49,350 bases of DNA from Oscillatoriaceae cyanobacterium M7585_C2015_266 (GCA_015295835.1 DVEG01000002.1:1-49350); one strand, 5' to 3'. Counted from the stretch's first letter, positions 25,101 to 34,289 are shown. A program made the numbers and translations. Notes: generated by a model from the sequence alone, not told the origin.

Positions 25101-26603
25101 CTAGACAACTTTTTCAGAGTGAAGTTTATTTTGTAAAAATTCTGGTAAAATATGCTCTCTTGCTTGTTTGACAAACTCTTGTAAAAATATAAGGCGCTGA
25201 TTTTGCTGAAACACTTTTTGCATAATTTCACCCAACTTTTCAATATTCCAAGCATTACTGACTGTGATTTCTTGTGTTTGGAAGTATTCAATTAAGCTCA
25301 ATCCAGCGATGCGTGTCAGATAAGCTGCACTGATTCCCTGTACTACTCCTCCGGCAACAAAGGTAATGGCATTACTTTTGAGGATGCTGGTAATTGCTTG
25401 GGTGGAAAGTTCGACGAATCCTAATTTGAGAATTAAATTACCGAGGATTCCGGCTACTGTTTGAGCTTGTTGGAGGGAAAATTTTTGCTGGTAGATTGCG
25501 CCTAAATCCGCAACTAATTGGGCGTTGACTGCGGCGGTTGCTAATAAGTCGAGGGCGGGTACAGGGTTGGTAAAAGTGGCGGCAGCGGCAATCCATTGAT
25601 ATTGTTCGATTATAGGTATGGCGCGCTCGCGTCTTATTTTGTTCAATGTTGCTTTCGCTTCTATCAGGAGGGCACGAGCAGAGCGTTCGCTGCTAGCAAG
25701 CACTAACTGTTGTCTTTCTTTCTCGATAATTTCATTTAAGCGATGAGTAAGTTCGTTTATTTCGGGTGCGGGTTTTTCGAGCCTTTCTTGTAAGGAGCCG
25801 TCGGATTTGTATTGTCGCACTTTAATTGGGCTAGGAGCCGCTGCTATGGCTATTATGTCTTTTTCGGAAAGGATTTCTTTGAGGCGATAGCGCAACTGCT
25901 GCAATAGTGTTGTTTTCTCTTCTGGCAAGTATTGATCTAGTTTATTCCATATGAGTACCGTGCGGGTGTTGGAGTCGGTGAATTGCTGTAAGATTTGAAA
26001 TTCTGGCTCGGTTAAATCGCCGCTGGTGAGGAATAAAATTAGATCGGAGGCGAGTGCAATTTCTATTGTTTCTTTTTGGGCGACGGCACTGTTTTCACTT
26101 GCGGCAGCGGCGAATAAGGGGGGAGTTTCTGTAAGACTGACTGGATGTGGAAGTTGCGACACCCAGTTTGATTGTAAAACTTGAATTAGGGAGGTTTTGC
26201 CTGCTGCTTTTGCCCCTGTGACGGCGAGGCGTAATTCTTTACGGTTGAGTTCGGTTTTGAGTTGTGTCGCCTGTTGGCGCATTTTTTCGCAGGCAATGGC
26301 GATGGTTTTGCTAGCAGTTGATTTCAGGGTTGCTGTTTCTGCCTGCAAGTGGTTAATTGCTGCTTCTGCTTTTGCGAGCGCGATTTCTACTGTTTGACGG
26401 TTGAGTGGGGGATTTTCTTGCGACAGTTGAATTTTTTTAGTGGTTTTTTGGTATAGCCACAACCCGCCACTGACAGTGAGCGCGCCCACTAGTGCCCACT
26501 CACTAAGTGCGTTTGCCGATTGCTGTAGCCTCTCCAACATCCATATAGCCAATGATAGACCTATTCCCCCCACTAAAATCGGTCGTCGCCAGTTTCTTTT
26601 CAT
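25101..26603 (-). CDS. DUF697-type GTPase paralogue with degenerate G3
   Basis: A 500-aa protein. Two hydrophobic segments lie at the N-terminus (about 9-22 and 36-51), followed by a coiled-coil-like stretch (70-125). G1 is GAKAAGKTS (130-138) and G4 NKLDQYLPEE. The region where G3 (DxxG) should be reads TETPPLFA, so the catalytic and switch residues look lost. The C-terminal half matches the neighbour: PIKVRQYKSDGSLQE, VARALL-like helix, TNPVPALDLLATAAVNAQLVADLGAIY, then hydrophobic helices. It may bind but not hydrolyse GTP normally. Probably partners or overlaps in role with the gene at 23513. Confidence 0.82.
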   Translation of the reverse strand: MKRNWRRPILVGGIGLSLAIWMLERLQQSANALSEWALVGALTVSGGLWLYQKTTKKIQLSQENPPLNRQTVEIALAKAEAAINHLQAETATLKSTASKTIAIACEKMRQQATQLKTELNRKELRLAVTGAKAAGKTSLIQVLQSNWVSQLPHPVSLTETPPLFAAAASENSAVAQKETIEIALASDLILFLTSGDLTEPEFQILQQFTDSNTRTVLIWNKLDQYLPEEKTTLLQQLRYRLKEILSEKDIIAIAAAPSPIKVRQYKSDGSLQERLEKPAPEINELTHRLNEIIEKERQQLVLASSERSARALLIEAKATLNKIRRERAIPIIEQYQWIAAAATFTNPVPALDLLATAAVNAQLVADLGAIYQQKFSLQQAQTVAGILGNLILKLGFVELSTQAITSILKSNAITFVAGGVVQGISAAYLTRIAGLSLIEYFQTQEITVSNAWNIEKLGEIMQKVFQQNQRLIFLQEFVKQAREHILPEFLQNKLHSEKVV

Positions 26604-26691
26604 AGAGATAAATTTATAATTTATAAATTTTTCAATTCAATTCTAACTTTAGGGGGAGTTTTTCCGGAGTGCGCCGTTTTTTTTCATCTGT

Positions 26692-26733
26692 TATTAAAAC
26701 AAAGCCTTGTACTCTTTAGGGAGCACAAGGCTT
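26692..26733 (-). terminator. terminator after tRNA-fMet, possibly bidirectional
   Basis: AAGCCTTGT (26702-26710) and ACAAGGCTT (26725-26733) form a perfect 9-bp stem. On the minus strand it is followed by TGTTTTAATAA, and on the plus strand by GTTTTTTTAT, so it could act both ways. It lies ~12 nt after the tRNA 3' end. Confidence 0.8.
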
Positions 26734-26744
26734 GTTTTTTTATA

Positions 26745-27062
26745 TGGCGGGAAGTGGATTTGAACCACTGACCTTCGGGTTATGCGTACCATCTACAGCT
26801 TTCGCTGCCTGGTTTAACCAGTTTGTGGTCTGGACTCTCTCTTCACCCTCAGCTTACCTGTTAGGGTGCCTCCTGTTGAGTCTCTACACCTTCTCCGTTT
26901 CCGGAGCTTGGCTCGGGATTGCCGCGCCACTGGCTTCCCCGAATTTAAGAGGCGATCGCACGCAAATTTCTTTGCGTACAGCCCATTGCAAAATTAACCT
27001 TCAAGCGTCTAGTTAACTTTGCAGATTGAGCCCGACGAGCTACCAGACTGCTCTATCCCGCG
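26745..27062 (-). tRNA. initiator tRNA-fMet(CAT) interrupted by a group I intron
   Basis: The 5' exon (27062-27029) has the acceptor strand CGCGGGA, a D-arm (GAGC...GCTC) and TCGGG-CT. The 3' exon (26784-26745) continues CATAA-CCCGA, then the T-arm (AGTGG/CCACT with TTCAAAT) and TCCCGC-CA. Joined, they give anticodon CAT in a loop CTCATAA with a stem TCGGG/CCCGA. The 1:72 position is C-C, unpaired, the hallmark of initiator tRNA. The CCA end is not encoded. The intron lies between U33 and C34. A terminator follows. Confidence 0.95.
26785..27028 (-). other. group I intron in the tRNA-fMet anticodon loop (244 nt)
   Basis: The intron begins after exon T (U33) and ends in G, as group I introns do. 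Core elements are recognisable: AATCCCGAGCCAAGC (P/Q side of P3-P7 region), GGTGTAGAGACTCAACAGG (R side) and AGAGAGTCCA (S side), with GACTC/GAGTC able to form P7. No open reading frame for a homing endonuclease is present. One HIP1 octamer (GCGATCGC) lies within it. Group I introns in cyanobacterial initiator tRNA are known, and some self-splice. The boundaries (26785 and 27028) were deduced by fitting exons; a shift of one or two bases is possible. Confidence 0.9.
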
Positions 27063-27154
27063 TCGCTCTCCCCAGTATAAACATATTTTTGCCAAAATTG
27101 CAACCCCTTTTTAAAAAAATTTTTGTCTCCAAGCTATTTATGGAAACCCTTATA

Positions 27155-28108
27155 CTACACTAGGGAGAGTTCTCCTACCACTTCTAGACGCACGAAGTCG
27201 CTGGGGCTGATAAATTTTTCTGACAGAGTTTCAGAAGCACTCAGAGAGATCCAGCCCATTTGCCTAAGTAATTGTATGGCCACTGCATGTTTAGCCCGTT
27301 TTGCTCCGTCGATTACCTTAATTGCCAACCCCATGCCTTCGCCAACGCGACCGATACATTGAATTCCTTCGGCGCCGCCCTTGCTTACGAGTTCTCCCTC
27401 ACTCAAACGCATTAGTTCTGTATCGAATTCCCCGTTCCCGGCCACCATCACCGGGTGATGGGTCATGGCGCGGACAATTCGTTCCATATCCAAACTGTCG
27501 CCAGACGCCAATTTTGCATAGAGAGAAGCCATTTGACCTAATTGCATGAAATAGGTTGGAGCGCCGCAGTCGTCGCGGACGCCGATAAACTCTGCTGCTG
27601 GCATTCGCAACAATTCAGCCACTTTAGTTATAATTAGTTGCTGCACGGGGTGGTTGCGCTGCAAGTAGCTATTTAGGGGCCAGTTGCGTTGTTGGCAAAC
27701 GGCGAGCATTCCTGCGTGTTTACCAGAGCAGTTGTGTTCGAGGGGGCTGCGTTTGCCCTCTGGTATAGGACACTGGAGCGCTGACGGTTCGATATCACAG
27801 CGCCAGAGTACGTTAAATGCTTGCCGTGCGTGTTCGATAGTGCCCTTGTGGGAGCTACAGATAATTGCCAGGTCTTTATCGGAGAGGTTGTAACGTTCTA
27901 GGGTGCCGGTTGTAGTGACTGCTAGAGCCTGAAATGGTTTTAGGGCTGAGCGGATGAAAGCGGCTGTTTCTGCGCTGCCGGCTACAGAGAGAACCCGTCC
28001 CCGGTTGTCACATACTACTGCCTGGACATAATGTTTGGATTCGACTATGCCTTCGCGTAGCAGCCGGACTTCTATTTCGGCTGCTTGGTTTCGCTTTCCC
28101 ATTGTCAT
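27155..28108 (-). CDS. asparaginase (asparaginase II family)
   Basis: A 317-aa protein of the Asparaginase_II (PF06089-type) family, thought to hydrolyse L-asparagine to aspartate and ammonia. Features: EVRLLREGIVESKHYVQAVV at the N-terminus, SALKPFQALA, IICSSHKGT, CSGKHAGMLAVC, GVRDDCGAPTYFM and a C-terminal KVIDGAKRAKHAVAIQLLRQ. No signal peptide is seen, so it is probably cytoplasmic. The stop lies ~90 bp upstream of the intron-bearing tRNA on the same strand. It starts 84 bp after the CGLD27 gene, possibly in the same transcript as yqeK-rsfS-CGLD27. Confidence 0.92.
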   Translation of the reverse strand: MTMGKRNQAAEIEVRLLREGIVESKHYVQAVVCDNRGRVLSVAGSAETAAFIRSALKPFQALAVTTTGTLERYNLSDKDLAIICSSHKGTIEHARQAFNVLWRCDIEPSALQCPIPEGKRSPLEHNCSGKHAGMLAVCQQRNWPLNSYLQRNHPVQQLIITKVAELLRMPAAEFIGVRDDCGAPTYFMQLGQMASLYAKLASGDSLDMERIVRAMTHHPVMVAGNGEFDTELMRLSEGELVSKGGAEGIQCIGRVGEGMGLAIKVIDGAKRAKHAVAIQLLRQMGWISLSASETLSEKFISPSDFVRLEVVGELSLV

Positions 28109-28191
28109 GGGTTTTGTGTATTGGTGGGGGAGAGGTTGATAAACAATTTTAGATTCTAGACCTTATATTGGGAATTTGCCTTAAAAAGATT

Positions 28192-28716
28192 TTAGGATGG
28201 AGTGATTGCTGACAATAAATTCCAGAGAATGCCGCCGAGGACACAAAAAGCGGCCAGTACTGCAAAGGTTTGTTTTAGACGCCGGAGAATCGGTTCTACT
28301 TGGTGGGTGACGATTAAGCGATCGCGCGTGAGTATTTCTGGGGTTTTCGTCCAGACTTGACCGTCGTACCAGCCCGATTCTTCATAGTCAATGGTGGTAC
28401 TTTTTAGGCGCGCTCGCACATAAGACCAGCCCAAGTACAGGCGTAGCAGTAGCAGTGCTAAAATAAACGTTGACCCTGCTGCCCCGCTGAGGATAAACTG
28501 GCCCAGATGTTTTTTAGGAGCGAAACTTGCTGCTGCCACTGGTCCGGTTATTAGCCAAGCCAAGCTCCACACACAGGCCATCTTAGTGATATATTGACGC
28601 AGGGAATAAGTGGGCCATTGAAAAAACCAGGTTTCTTTAAGTTGTTGATATTCATTTATTGGTTGCTGTTCTTCTGGAACTGGGCATACTGAAACTAAAC
28701 CATCTTTCAAAGTCAT
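28192..28716 (-). CDS. CGLD27/DUF1230 family membrane protein
   Basis: A 174-aa protein of the family conserved in cyanobacteria, algae and plants (CGLD27, DUF1230). Residues 1-35 contain [19 protein letters not shown], the family start. Two or three membrane helices follow (about 46-62, 77-92 and 150-166), with [26 protein letters not shown] between. The function is not known in detail; the plant homologue has been linked to iron-related chloroplast function. It overlaps the rsfS stop by 4 bp (28713-28716), indicating coupling. Confidence 0.9.
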   Translation of the reverse strand: MTLKDGLVSVCPVPEEQQPINEYQQLKETWFFQWPTYSLRQYITKMACVWSLAWLITGPVAAASFAPKKHLGQFILSGAAGSTFILALLLLRLYLGWSYVRARLKSTTIDYEESGWYDGQVWTKTPEILTRDRLIVTHQVEPILRRLKQTFAVLAAFCVLGGILWNLLSAITPS

Positions 28717-29135
28717 CCTCTCCCTATCTGCGTATCTGCTGAAAAGTTAATGCGGCGTGCATGTCCCCAAAATGCTTCTAGATTATAATATTCTCGCTCT
28801 TTTGGCATCAATATGTGGACGATTACGTCGCCATAGTCCATTAACACCCATGTACCTTCGGCTTGTCCTTCTATTTGCCGAGGCAGGCGATTACACTCCT
28901 GTTCTGCTTTTTCTTGTATCGACTGAGAAATGGCTCGTACCTGCACCCGAGAAAAGCCTGTGACAATCACAAAGTAGTCTGCCAGATACGACACTTCTGC
29001 CACTTCCAATATTATGATATCGCCGCCTTTGCGAGCGTCTGCTGCTTTAGCAATCGTTATGGCTAATTGGTAGCTCGTAGCTGGTTTTAGACTTTCTTTT
29101 TCTGTCACTAGGTCTAATTTGGTATACTCTGTCAT
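28713..29135 (-). CDS. rsfS: ribosomal silencing factor RsfS
   Basis: RsfS binds L14 (uL14) of the large ribosomal subunit and blocks subunit joining under nutrient limitation. The 140-aa protein shows [63 protein letters not shown] and [13 protein letters not shown], the complete family pattern. It overlaps the next gene (CGLD27) by 4 bp and follows yqeK, a widespread gene pairing. Confidence 0.96.
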   Translation of the reverse strand: MTEYTKLDLVTEKESLKPATSYQLAITIAKAADARKGGDIIILEVAEVSYLADYFVIVTGFSRVQVRAISQSIQEKAEQECNRLPRQIEGQAEGTWVLMDYGDVIVHILMPKEREYYNLEAFWGHARRINFSADTQIGRG

Positions 29136-29262
29136 TCAATCTCCAATATTTACAACAAAAATACTCATTTGAAAAATAATCTTAGCGATTCCCCCTCCTG
29201 TTGTATCTGTTGTCAGCATAACAAACTTTCTCCATTTAGGTTTATTTTTTAATCAATCAAAA

Positions 29263-29880
29263 CTAAGCCGTCTTGTAGGTATCTTTAGCAAGCTCTCCGA
29301 AAACTACCTGCTGCGAAGCCTTTTGCAAAGCCCAATTGCGAGTAAAGATGGTTTGGGGGTGAATCAAGCAGCGAGTTTCCAGTAAAAACGAGAGCGAATA
29401 ATCGCAAGTCAGCCAAACTGCTTTGTACAAGTCATGCTTGCTGGTTTCTCGTAAAGCCTCCAATTCAGGCGAACTACCGCGAGTCGGCTCGATGCAGTCG
29501 GCGACGAACACGACACAACTAAGTTTGCTCATTCCTGGTTTGCCTAAAGTGTGGTTGGCGATCGCTTCTAAAACTTCTGTATCTCTTTCATCAAAAATGT
29601 TTTTGGCAACAATAGCGCTTACCTGTGCGTGCAGCAGGTGCGGATTCGCTTCTGTGACAGCATCTATCTCCACTTCTGCTTCTTTTGCCATTTGCAACAA
29701 CCGAGCTGGTTTAAAACATTTAGCAAGATCGTGCATCAATCCTGCGCGAGCGGCTTTTTCTGTATCGAGATGGTGTATACCAGCTAGCTCTTTGGCTGTC
29801 TGTTCTACTCCCAGAATATGTTTCAACCGAGAAGTGGGAACATTATCTGCTAACCAGGCTAAAACCCGCTCCCGCATCAC
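29263..29880 (-). CDS. yqeK: YqeK family HD-domain hydrolase (Ap4A hydrolase type)
   Basis: A 205-aa HD-domain protein. His21 (SRLKHILGVEQTA), the HD pair His50-Asp51 (LMHDLAKCF), a later His in ANHTLGKPGMS and Asp in FVADCIEPTRG are the expected metal-binding residues. Characterised YqeK proteins hydrolyse diadenosine tetraphosphate symmetrically. The gene is the first of yqeK-rsfS-CGLD27, 127 bp before rsfS. MM at the start gives a one-residue ambiguity only. Confidence 0.93.
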   Translation of the reverse strand: MMRERVLAWLADNVPTSRLKHILGVEQTAKELAGIHHLDTEKAARAGLMHDLAKCFKPARLLQMAKEAEVEIDAVTEANPHLLHAQVSAIVAKNIFDERDTEVLEAIANHTLGKPGMSKLSCVVFVADCIEPTRGSSPELEALRETSKHDLYKAVWLTCDYSLSFLLETRCLIHPQTIFTRNWALQKASQQVVFGELAKDTYKTA

Positions 29881-30007
29881 TCTTTATGACTCCTTTGCCT
29901 CGAAATGTTTGACTTGAAAAGATTTTGGCTAAACAAAATATTTTATTTTTTAATTATTAATTTTGCTTTCATTTTAGCCTAATTGTAGAGCGGAATATTT
30001 TCCACCT

Positions 30008-31270
30008 TTAACAGGTTTTTTCCCTAGCAGGAGATACCCAACTAGCAACCACCGTCTCAAATAGAGCTTCATACCGCTCCAAAGCTAGCTCAAATCCATA
30101 ATGTTCTACAGCAAATCGCCGCCCTTGTTGACCTAGGGCTTCGGCGCGTTCGGGGTGCTTATACAGCTCTAGTATAGCTTCTGCCAAGGCATTCGGATCT
30201 TCTGGGGCAACGACGCAACCGCCGCCACTTGCCTTAACAGCAGCAGCTGCCGTGCCGGTGGCAGGAACCGAGGCAACGATTGGGCGAGCGCTAGCAAGGA
30301 TAACCGGGATTTTAGAAGGCATGTTAAAAGAAATAACATTGCGCTTTTGCATCACTAAACTGACATCTGCTGCCGCTAGCATCTCTGGCAAAGCTTCTCT
30401 GTCTTGAAAAGGCAGGAGTAGTACATTTTTTGCTCCTACTTTTTTGCAAAAATTATGCAATTCATGAAGAGCAGTTGGCTCTCCGACGATCGCAAATACA
30501 ATATCTGACAAATGCTGTAAGCGGACAGCTGCTAGGACAGCAGTTTCCAAACCTTGAGTCAGGGCGATATTACCGGAGTAGAGAACAACAAACTTGTCGT
30601 CAAGTTGGTGGGCTGCTCGGAAAGGATTGTTTTTTTTGGGCAAGGGGCGAATGAAATTCACATCTACCCAATTTGGAATAACGACTATTTTTTCAGGTGG
30701 GACTCCTTTTTGAAGTAAATTCTCTGCCAACCCGTCGGCAATAACGCTAATTTTATTTGCGTGATGGTAGGCAAATTTTTCCAAAGCAGCAAAAAGAGCA
30801 ATCATTGCTTTATTTTTCAGCAATCCAACGTGAACGGCAGCGTCGGGCAAAATATCCTGTACATTAAGTACAACGGGACAATGGCGCAACCACCCAACTA
30901 GGGTTGCAGGAATGCCTATCGGCAAGGGAGGAATGGTAGCGAAGATCAAATCGGGTTTCCAGCTTTTGAGGGCGTGTATCATGCTGGTACAAACAAAGCT
31001 AGCGTCTAATAAGATTCGATCCACAAGCCCGGGATGGGGTCCGCGAATCCAGAGGGTGCTGCGCTGAATTGTGACGTTGTTTCTGCGTTCGGTCATGTAC
31101 CACCGACCCTGGTAAGCTGGATAAATGCGGCGTTCTGGATAATTGGGCATACTGGTTACTACTCGTATTTGATGCCCTCGCTTCACCAAGCCCTCTGCAA
31201 GTTCTGTCATCAGAGGGGCAATACCAATTGGCTCTGGGTAGTAGTTATATGAATAAATCAGAATGCGCAT
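30008..31270 (-). CDS. WcaI family glycosyltransferase (GT4 type)
   Basis: A 420-aa GT-B fold glycosyltransferase. The start MRILIYSYNYYPEPIGIAPLMTELAEGL is typical of the WcaI group associated with colanic-acid-type exopolysaccharide. VVIPNWVDVNFI, YSGNIALTQGLE, IVGEPTA, and a GT4-like C-terminal segment (KIPVILASARPIVASVPATGTAA, GGGCVVAPEDPNALAEAI) are seen. The acceptor sugar is unknown. It is monocistronic in this window, with no other polysaccharide genes, and is probably cytoplasmic or membrane-associated. Confidence 0.92.
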   Translation of the reverse strand: MRILIYSYNYYPEPIGIAPLMTELAEGLVKRGHQIRVVTSMPNYPERRIYPAYQGRWYMTERRNNVTIQRSTLWIRGPHPGLVDRILLDASFVCTSMIHALKSWKPDLIFATIPPLPIGIPATLVGWLRHCPVVLNVQDILPDAAVHVGLLKNKAMIALFAALEKFAYHHANKISVIADGLAENLLQKGVPPEKIVVIPNWVDVNFIRPLPKKNNPFRAAHQLDDKFVVLYSGNIALTQGLETAVLAAVRLQHLSDIVFAIVGEPTALHELHNFCKKVGAKNVLLLPFQDREALPEMLAAADVSLVMQKRNVISFNMPSKIPVILASARPIVASVPATGTAAAAVKASGGGCVVAPEDPNALAEAILELYKHPERAEALGQQGRRFAVEHYGFELALERYEALFETVVASWVSPAREKTC

Positions 31271-32130
31271 CGTCTGATGTTTGTCCCTGGTATGAGGGAA
31301 GAGTTTTTCATATATATGTGTGATTAGAGATAGGGGAGAAAATCAAGAGCGCCACCCAGCCGCGATCGCTCTTTGCCGAAAACTGCTTTTCTCCCAAGGA
31401 AGGCTGCATTTTTCTCCTCTACCTATTTATTGCGATACATTTGCAATTCCTGACTTTTAAAAAGCAGCCCGCTCCTAGAGCCACTCCGCTCCTATCAACT
31501 ATCATAAAAGGCTAAATTTGCAGTTTTTTCCTACTTGCTGCCGAAATTGCACAGTTAGGGGCTCAAAAAAGATGCAACCTGATTTTCTGCTGGCATCAGC
31601 AAGCAAGCACTTTTTATTTGCAAAAGTTGCACCCTATATTTACTTTGATGGTGAAGAGTACTGAACAACCTTTTTGATGTTGGCGATTCCCTACTCTACC
31701 CTATGGGTGGAAAACCCTCAGCCTAGGATTTCCTCTGCGTAACACGCCCAGTAGGAGTTTTTTTGTTTTTTCGCTGTTTTTCATTGAGAATCATTACAAT
31801 GATAGATTAGTTTCAACAAGCGTGCAAAAAAGATTCTGTAAAGCTTTGAAAAGTTTTTTGGGGTATTGATGAAGATGAGGACCTGCGCTCGCTCTTCTTT
31901 GATTATATTTTTTTAATTTCTGTTGCTCATATTCTTTTACGTCCCCACAAGCGCCAAAATTTTTTTTGCTTATTCTAGGTTTCTCTGCGATCTTGGAGCC
32001 GCAGCACAATTGCTACTTTCTCCTTTCAGAGTATAAAAGTTAACAATCTGTAATTTTAAAATAGCTAAGTAGCAATCGGCAATGTGATACAATATTATTG
32101 GTTTTAAAATCGAGACACGAAAATGTTTTG
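31271..32130. other. 860-bp intergenic region, no gene recognised
   Basis: Between a minus-strand glycosyltransferase and a plus-strand HTH-like gene. It contains a HIP1 site (GCGATCGC at about 31363-31370), AT-rich stretches and a T-run after TAGGAG at ~31752-31765. Candidate frames at 31794-32009 and 31970-32254 (minus) lack ribosome-binding sites and recognisable content. I see no tRNA-like or terminator-quality structure. Confidence 0.5.
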
Positions 32131-32523
32131 ATGCCCCAAAACGTACTGAAAAAAAACCGCAGGTTAACGCAGCTAGGGCTGCTCCAACTAGGCAGATACT
32201 TGCGCTGGCTAAGACACTATCGCGGTTGGCGTTCAGTCCACGAGCTGGGAGCATACATAGCGGCGCAAGAGTCGGAACTGCTTCAAGCCAAGGGCAAGGA
32301 GCTGTACATAGATCCAGAGCTAGTGCCGGGAATATCCGGACCTCAAATTAATCGTATTGAAGGCGGGAAAATTACTCGTCTTGCCATAGATCAACTACTG
32401 CTGTTGATGGATGTTCTCGAACCAGTACATCCCCAAACCTTAGAACCTCTAAGCTTAGAAGATTTACTAGATATGGCCACTGGGGAAGCACTGATCGAAG
32501 TGCCACCGCTGGGCAACAGCTAG
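32131..32523 (+). CDS. small helix-turn-helix-like protein, unknown role
   Basis: A 130-aa protein from ATG 32131. Residues ~12-40 (LTQLGLLQLGRYLRWLRHYRGW) and 68-100 (ISGPQINRIEGGKITRLAIDQLLLLMDVLE) resemble the two halves of an XRE/Cro-type helix-turn-helix, with an insertion between them. It would then be a DNA-binding regulator, but no family is certain. Start choice: an in-frame TTG at 32098 would add 11 residues; the ATG is preferred. It precedes a lipoprotein gene by 173 bp on the same strand. Confidence 0.6.
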   Translation: MPQNVLKKNRRLTQLGLLQLGRYLRWLRHYRGWRSVHELGAYIAAQESELLQAKGKELYIDPELVPGISGPQINRIEGGKITRLAIDQLLLLMDVLEPVHPQTLEPLSLEDLLDMATGEALIEVPPLGNS

Positions 32524-32696
32524 AAAATGGATTTGGCAACAGCAGCAGGATTTTAAGGGGAGCGCTTCCTATCTGGCTGTCAAAGAATTCTGCATCAAGT
32601 GTCGAGCTAAAAAAAATAGCTTTAATGAAAGCAAAATGTTTTGTTATCAAACTGTGAGCAATAAATACCAAGCAAACAAAATCCAAGGAGAGTGCG

Positions 32697-33269
32697 ATGA
32701 TTTTTCCCCGTTGGCAAAGGATTTTAGCGCCGTTGCTTTTATCGATATTATTACTAATCACAGCCTGTGGCGAGGCTAAACAACCATCTCGCTGGGATAA
32801 TGCCCAACAGCAAAGTATCCAGCAACAGGGTAAAGTCCAACCTGCAAATCCCCAATCGGAGCAAGTTGGGCAGGCACAAGCGGGCGTTCCCGAGCGCGCA
32901 CCTACTGGTAAACCAGTTGAAGGTAGCAAGTTTAATAAATTTTTCCCCAAGAGTAGTGATGGCTACAATGTCGTCCCTGCTCAAGAGAAAACCGGCTTTG
33001 CTGAATATAAATTAAACAAAGACGGCAAAAATGTAGCGATGCTATCAGTTAATGATATCGCCAATAACCCCAGCGCGCTAAACAAATACAAAACTAGCAA
33101 TAAAACAATCGCGGGCTATCCGGCAGCGGTACAGGGAAATGGTACAAGCATTCTCGTCGGGGGTCGCTATCAAGTAAAAGTCCAATCCCGGGATACATCA
33201 TTTACAGAGAGCGATCGCGAAGCATGGCTACAAAAATTCAACCTCAAGGGCATCGCCGAAATCAAATAA
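32697..33269 (+). CDS. predicted lipoprotein, unknown function
   Basis: A 190-aa protein with a signal peptide and lipobox: RWQRILAPLLLSILLLITAC, the lipidated cysteine being Cys24. A Gln-rich linker (about 38-70) precedes a compact C-terminal domain (KFNKFFPKSSDGYNVVPAQ ... AYPAAV-like AGYPAAVQGNGTSILVGGRYQVKV) that resembles small cyanobacterial lipoproteins of unknown function. Upstream AAGGAG about 6 nt before the ATG supports the start. Located in the periplasm or on the membrane surface. The next gene follows after 53 bp on the same strand, so the two may be co-transcribed. Confidence 0.8.
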   Translation: MIFPRWQRILAPLLLSILLLITACGEAKQPSRWDNAQQQSIQQQGKVQPANPQSEQVGQAQAGVPERAPTGKPVEGSKFNKFFPKSSDGYNVVPAQEKTGFAEYKLNKDGKNVAMLSVNDIANNPSALNKYKTSNKTIAGYPAAVQGNGTSILVGGRYQVKVQSRDTSFTESDREAWLQKFNLKGIAEIK

Positions 33270-33322
33270 TAACCGCCATGCTAGTCTGACTCGCATAACC
33301 AACCTAAAACAAGGAATTTCCA

Positions 33323-34210
33323 ATGAGCAAACCAATTTTTGAATTAGTCGATTCACTTCCTACCGATAACTTAACCGTCAAATCACTGCGAGCCCTCGAT
33401 TTCGTAATCCCTGGCGAGTGGAAAAATATCGTCGGCTTTACCAACACTATTCGCGAAGTCACCGGCGAAACTGACGAAAATTTAATTCAGCAAATCGGCG
33501 AGCGCGCCATTTGGTTATATAACGACAAATCCCAGGGATATCAGACAGCACTGTGGCTGTATCAAACCATCGACAGTGCTTCTACCGCTTTGGGAACAGC
33601 GGCAATGGCAAACAAAATAGGCGAGAGTATTTCTTTTCTATCCTTTTTGAACAAGATTACTCCCAAAGCAGAAAAAGCGCAAGCTATTGATTTATCTCTG
33701 AAAGTCATCGTCGAATTATTAGCTTTCTGCCAGATTAATGGTATTCCCGGTGACAGCATTGGCGATTTTTTAAGCGCTCTGGCAGATTACGGCGGCGAAT
33801 CACTAATGCGCATGGCTGCTTTGGTTTGCTTTGACGGATTACTACCCCTCGGTCCTGATTTTATTATGAAAGTACAGGAACGCCTAACACAGATGGGGGC
33901 TTCAGACTTTCAAGAAAATCAAGGCTTCCGGCAAATAAGCGATTTGATTCCCGGCGGCAATATTGCTGTCAAACTAGGCTTTATTACAGAAAGTTTTAAT
34001 TCAGTTGCTGGGTGGTTGAGTAATTTCGTCGCCGCTCGCGGTTTGACACCACAAAATGTGGCAAACAATTTAAGTCGATTTATCGAAATCGCCGAAGATA
34101 AATTGGACTACTTAGCGGCTTTCCTCGACATGACTACTAATTACTACGAACACACTGGCATCCAAACTCTGGCACGCCGCTTGATCGAACGTGCTGCAGC
34201 TGAAATTTAG
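33323..34210 (+). CDS. conserved hypothetical helical protein
   Basis: A 295-aa, largely helical protein without signal peptide or membrane helix of clear quality. Recognisable elements are few: FELVDSLPTDNLTVKSLRAL at the start, a small-residue segment (ALGTAAMANKIGESISFLSFL) and a C-terminal NNLSRFIEIAEDKLDYLAAFLDMTTNYY. I do not recognise a family and offer no function. An AAGGA-type site about 10 nt before the ATG supports the start. It lies 53 bp after the lipoprotein gene, and queE begins ~80 bp after its stop. Confidence 0.7.
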   Translation: MSKPIFELVDSLPTDNLTVKSLRALDFVIPGEWKNIVGFTNTIREVTGETDENLIQQIGERAIWLYNDKSQGYQTALWLYQTIDSASTALGTAAMANKIGESISFLSFLNKITPKAEKAQAIDLSLKVIVELLAFCQINGIPGDSIGDFLSALADYGGESLMRMAALVCFDGLLPLGPDFIMKVQERLTQMGASDFQENQGFRQISDLIPGGNIAVKLGFITESFNSVAGWLSNFVAARGLTPQNVANNLSRFIEIAEDKLDYLAAFLDMTTNYYEHTGIQTLARRLIERAAAEI

Positions 34211-34289
34211 AAGTATAGCAAGGGAGAAAAGATATAAAATAGTAGGGCGTGCCTACGCGCGCTCTACAAATATTTGCTATCGGTTGGCT

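Noticed and set aside
26732-27016. 94-aa plus-strand frame
   Set aside because: It is the antisense of the tRNA-fMet 3' exon and the group I intron; the RNA explanation accounts for the sequence.
32098-32130. N-terminal extension of the HTH-like gene from TTG 32098
   Set aside because: The sequence is AT-rich and non-conserved in character; ATG 32131 is the simpler start.
31794-32254. two overlapping minus-strand frames (71 and 94 aa)
   Set aside because: No ribosome-binding site, low-complexity composition, and overlap with the start of the plus-strand HTH-like gene.
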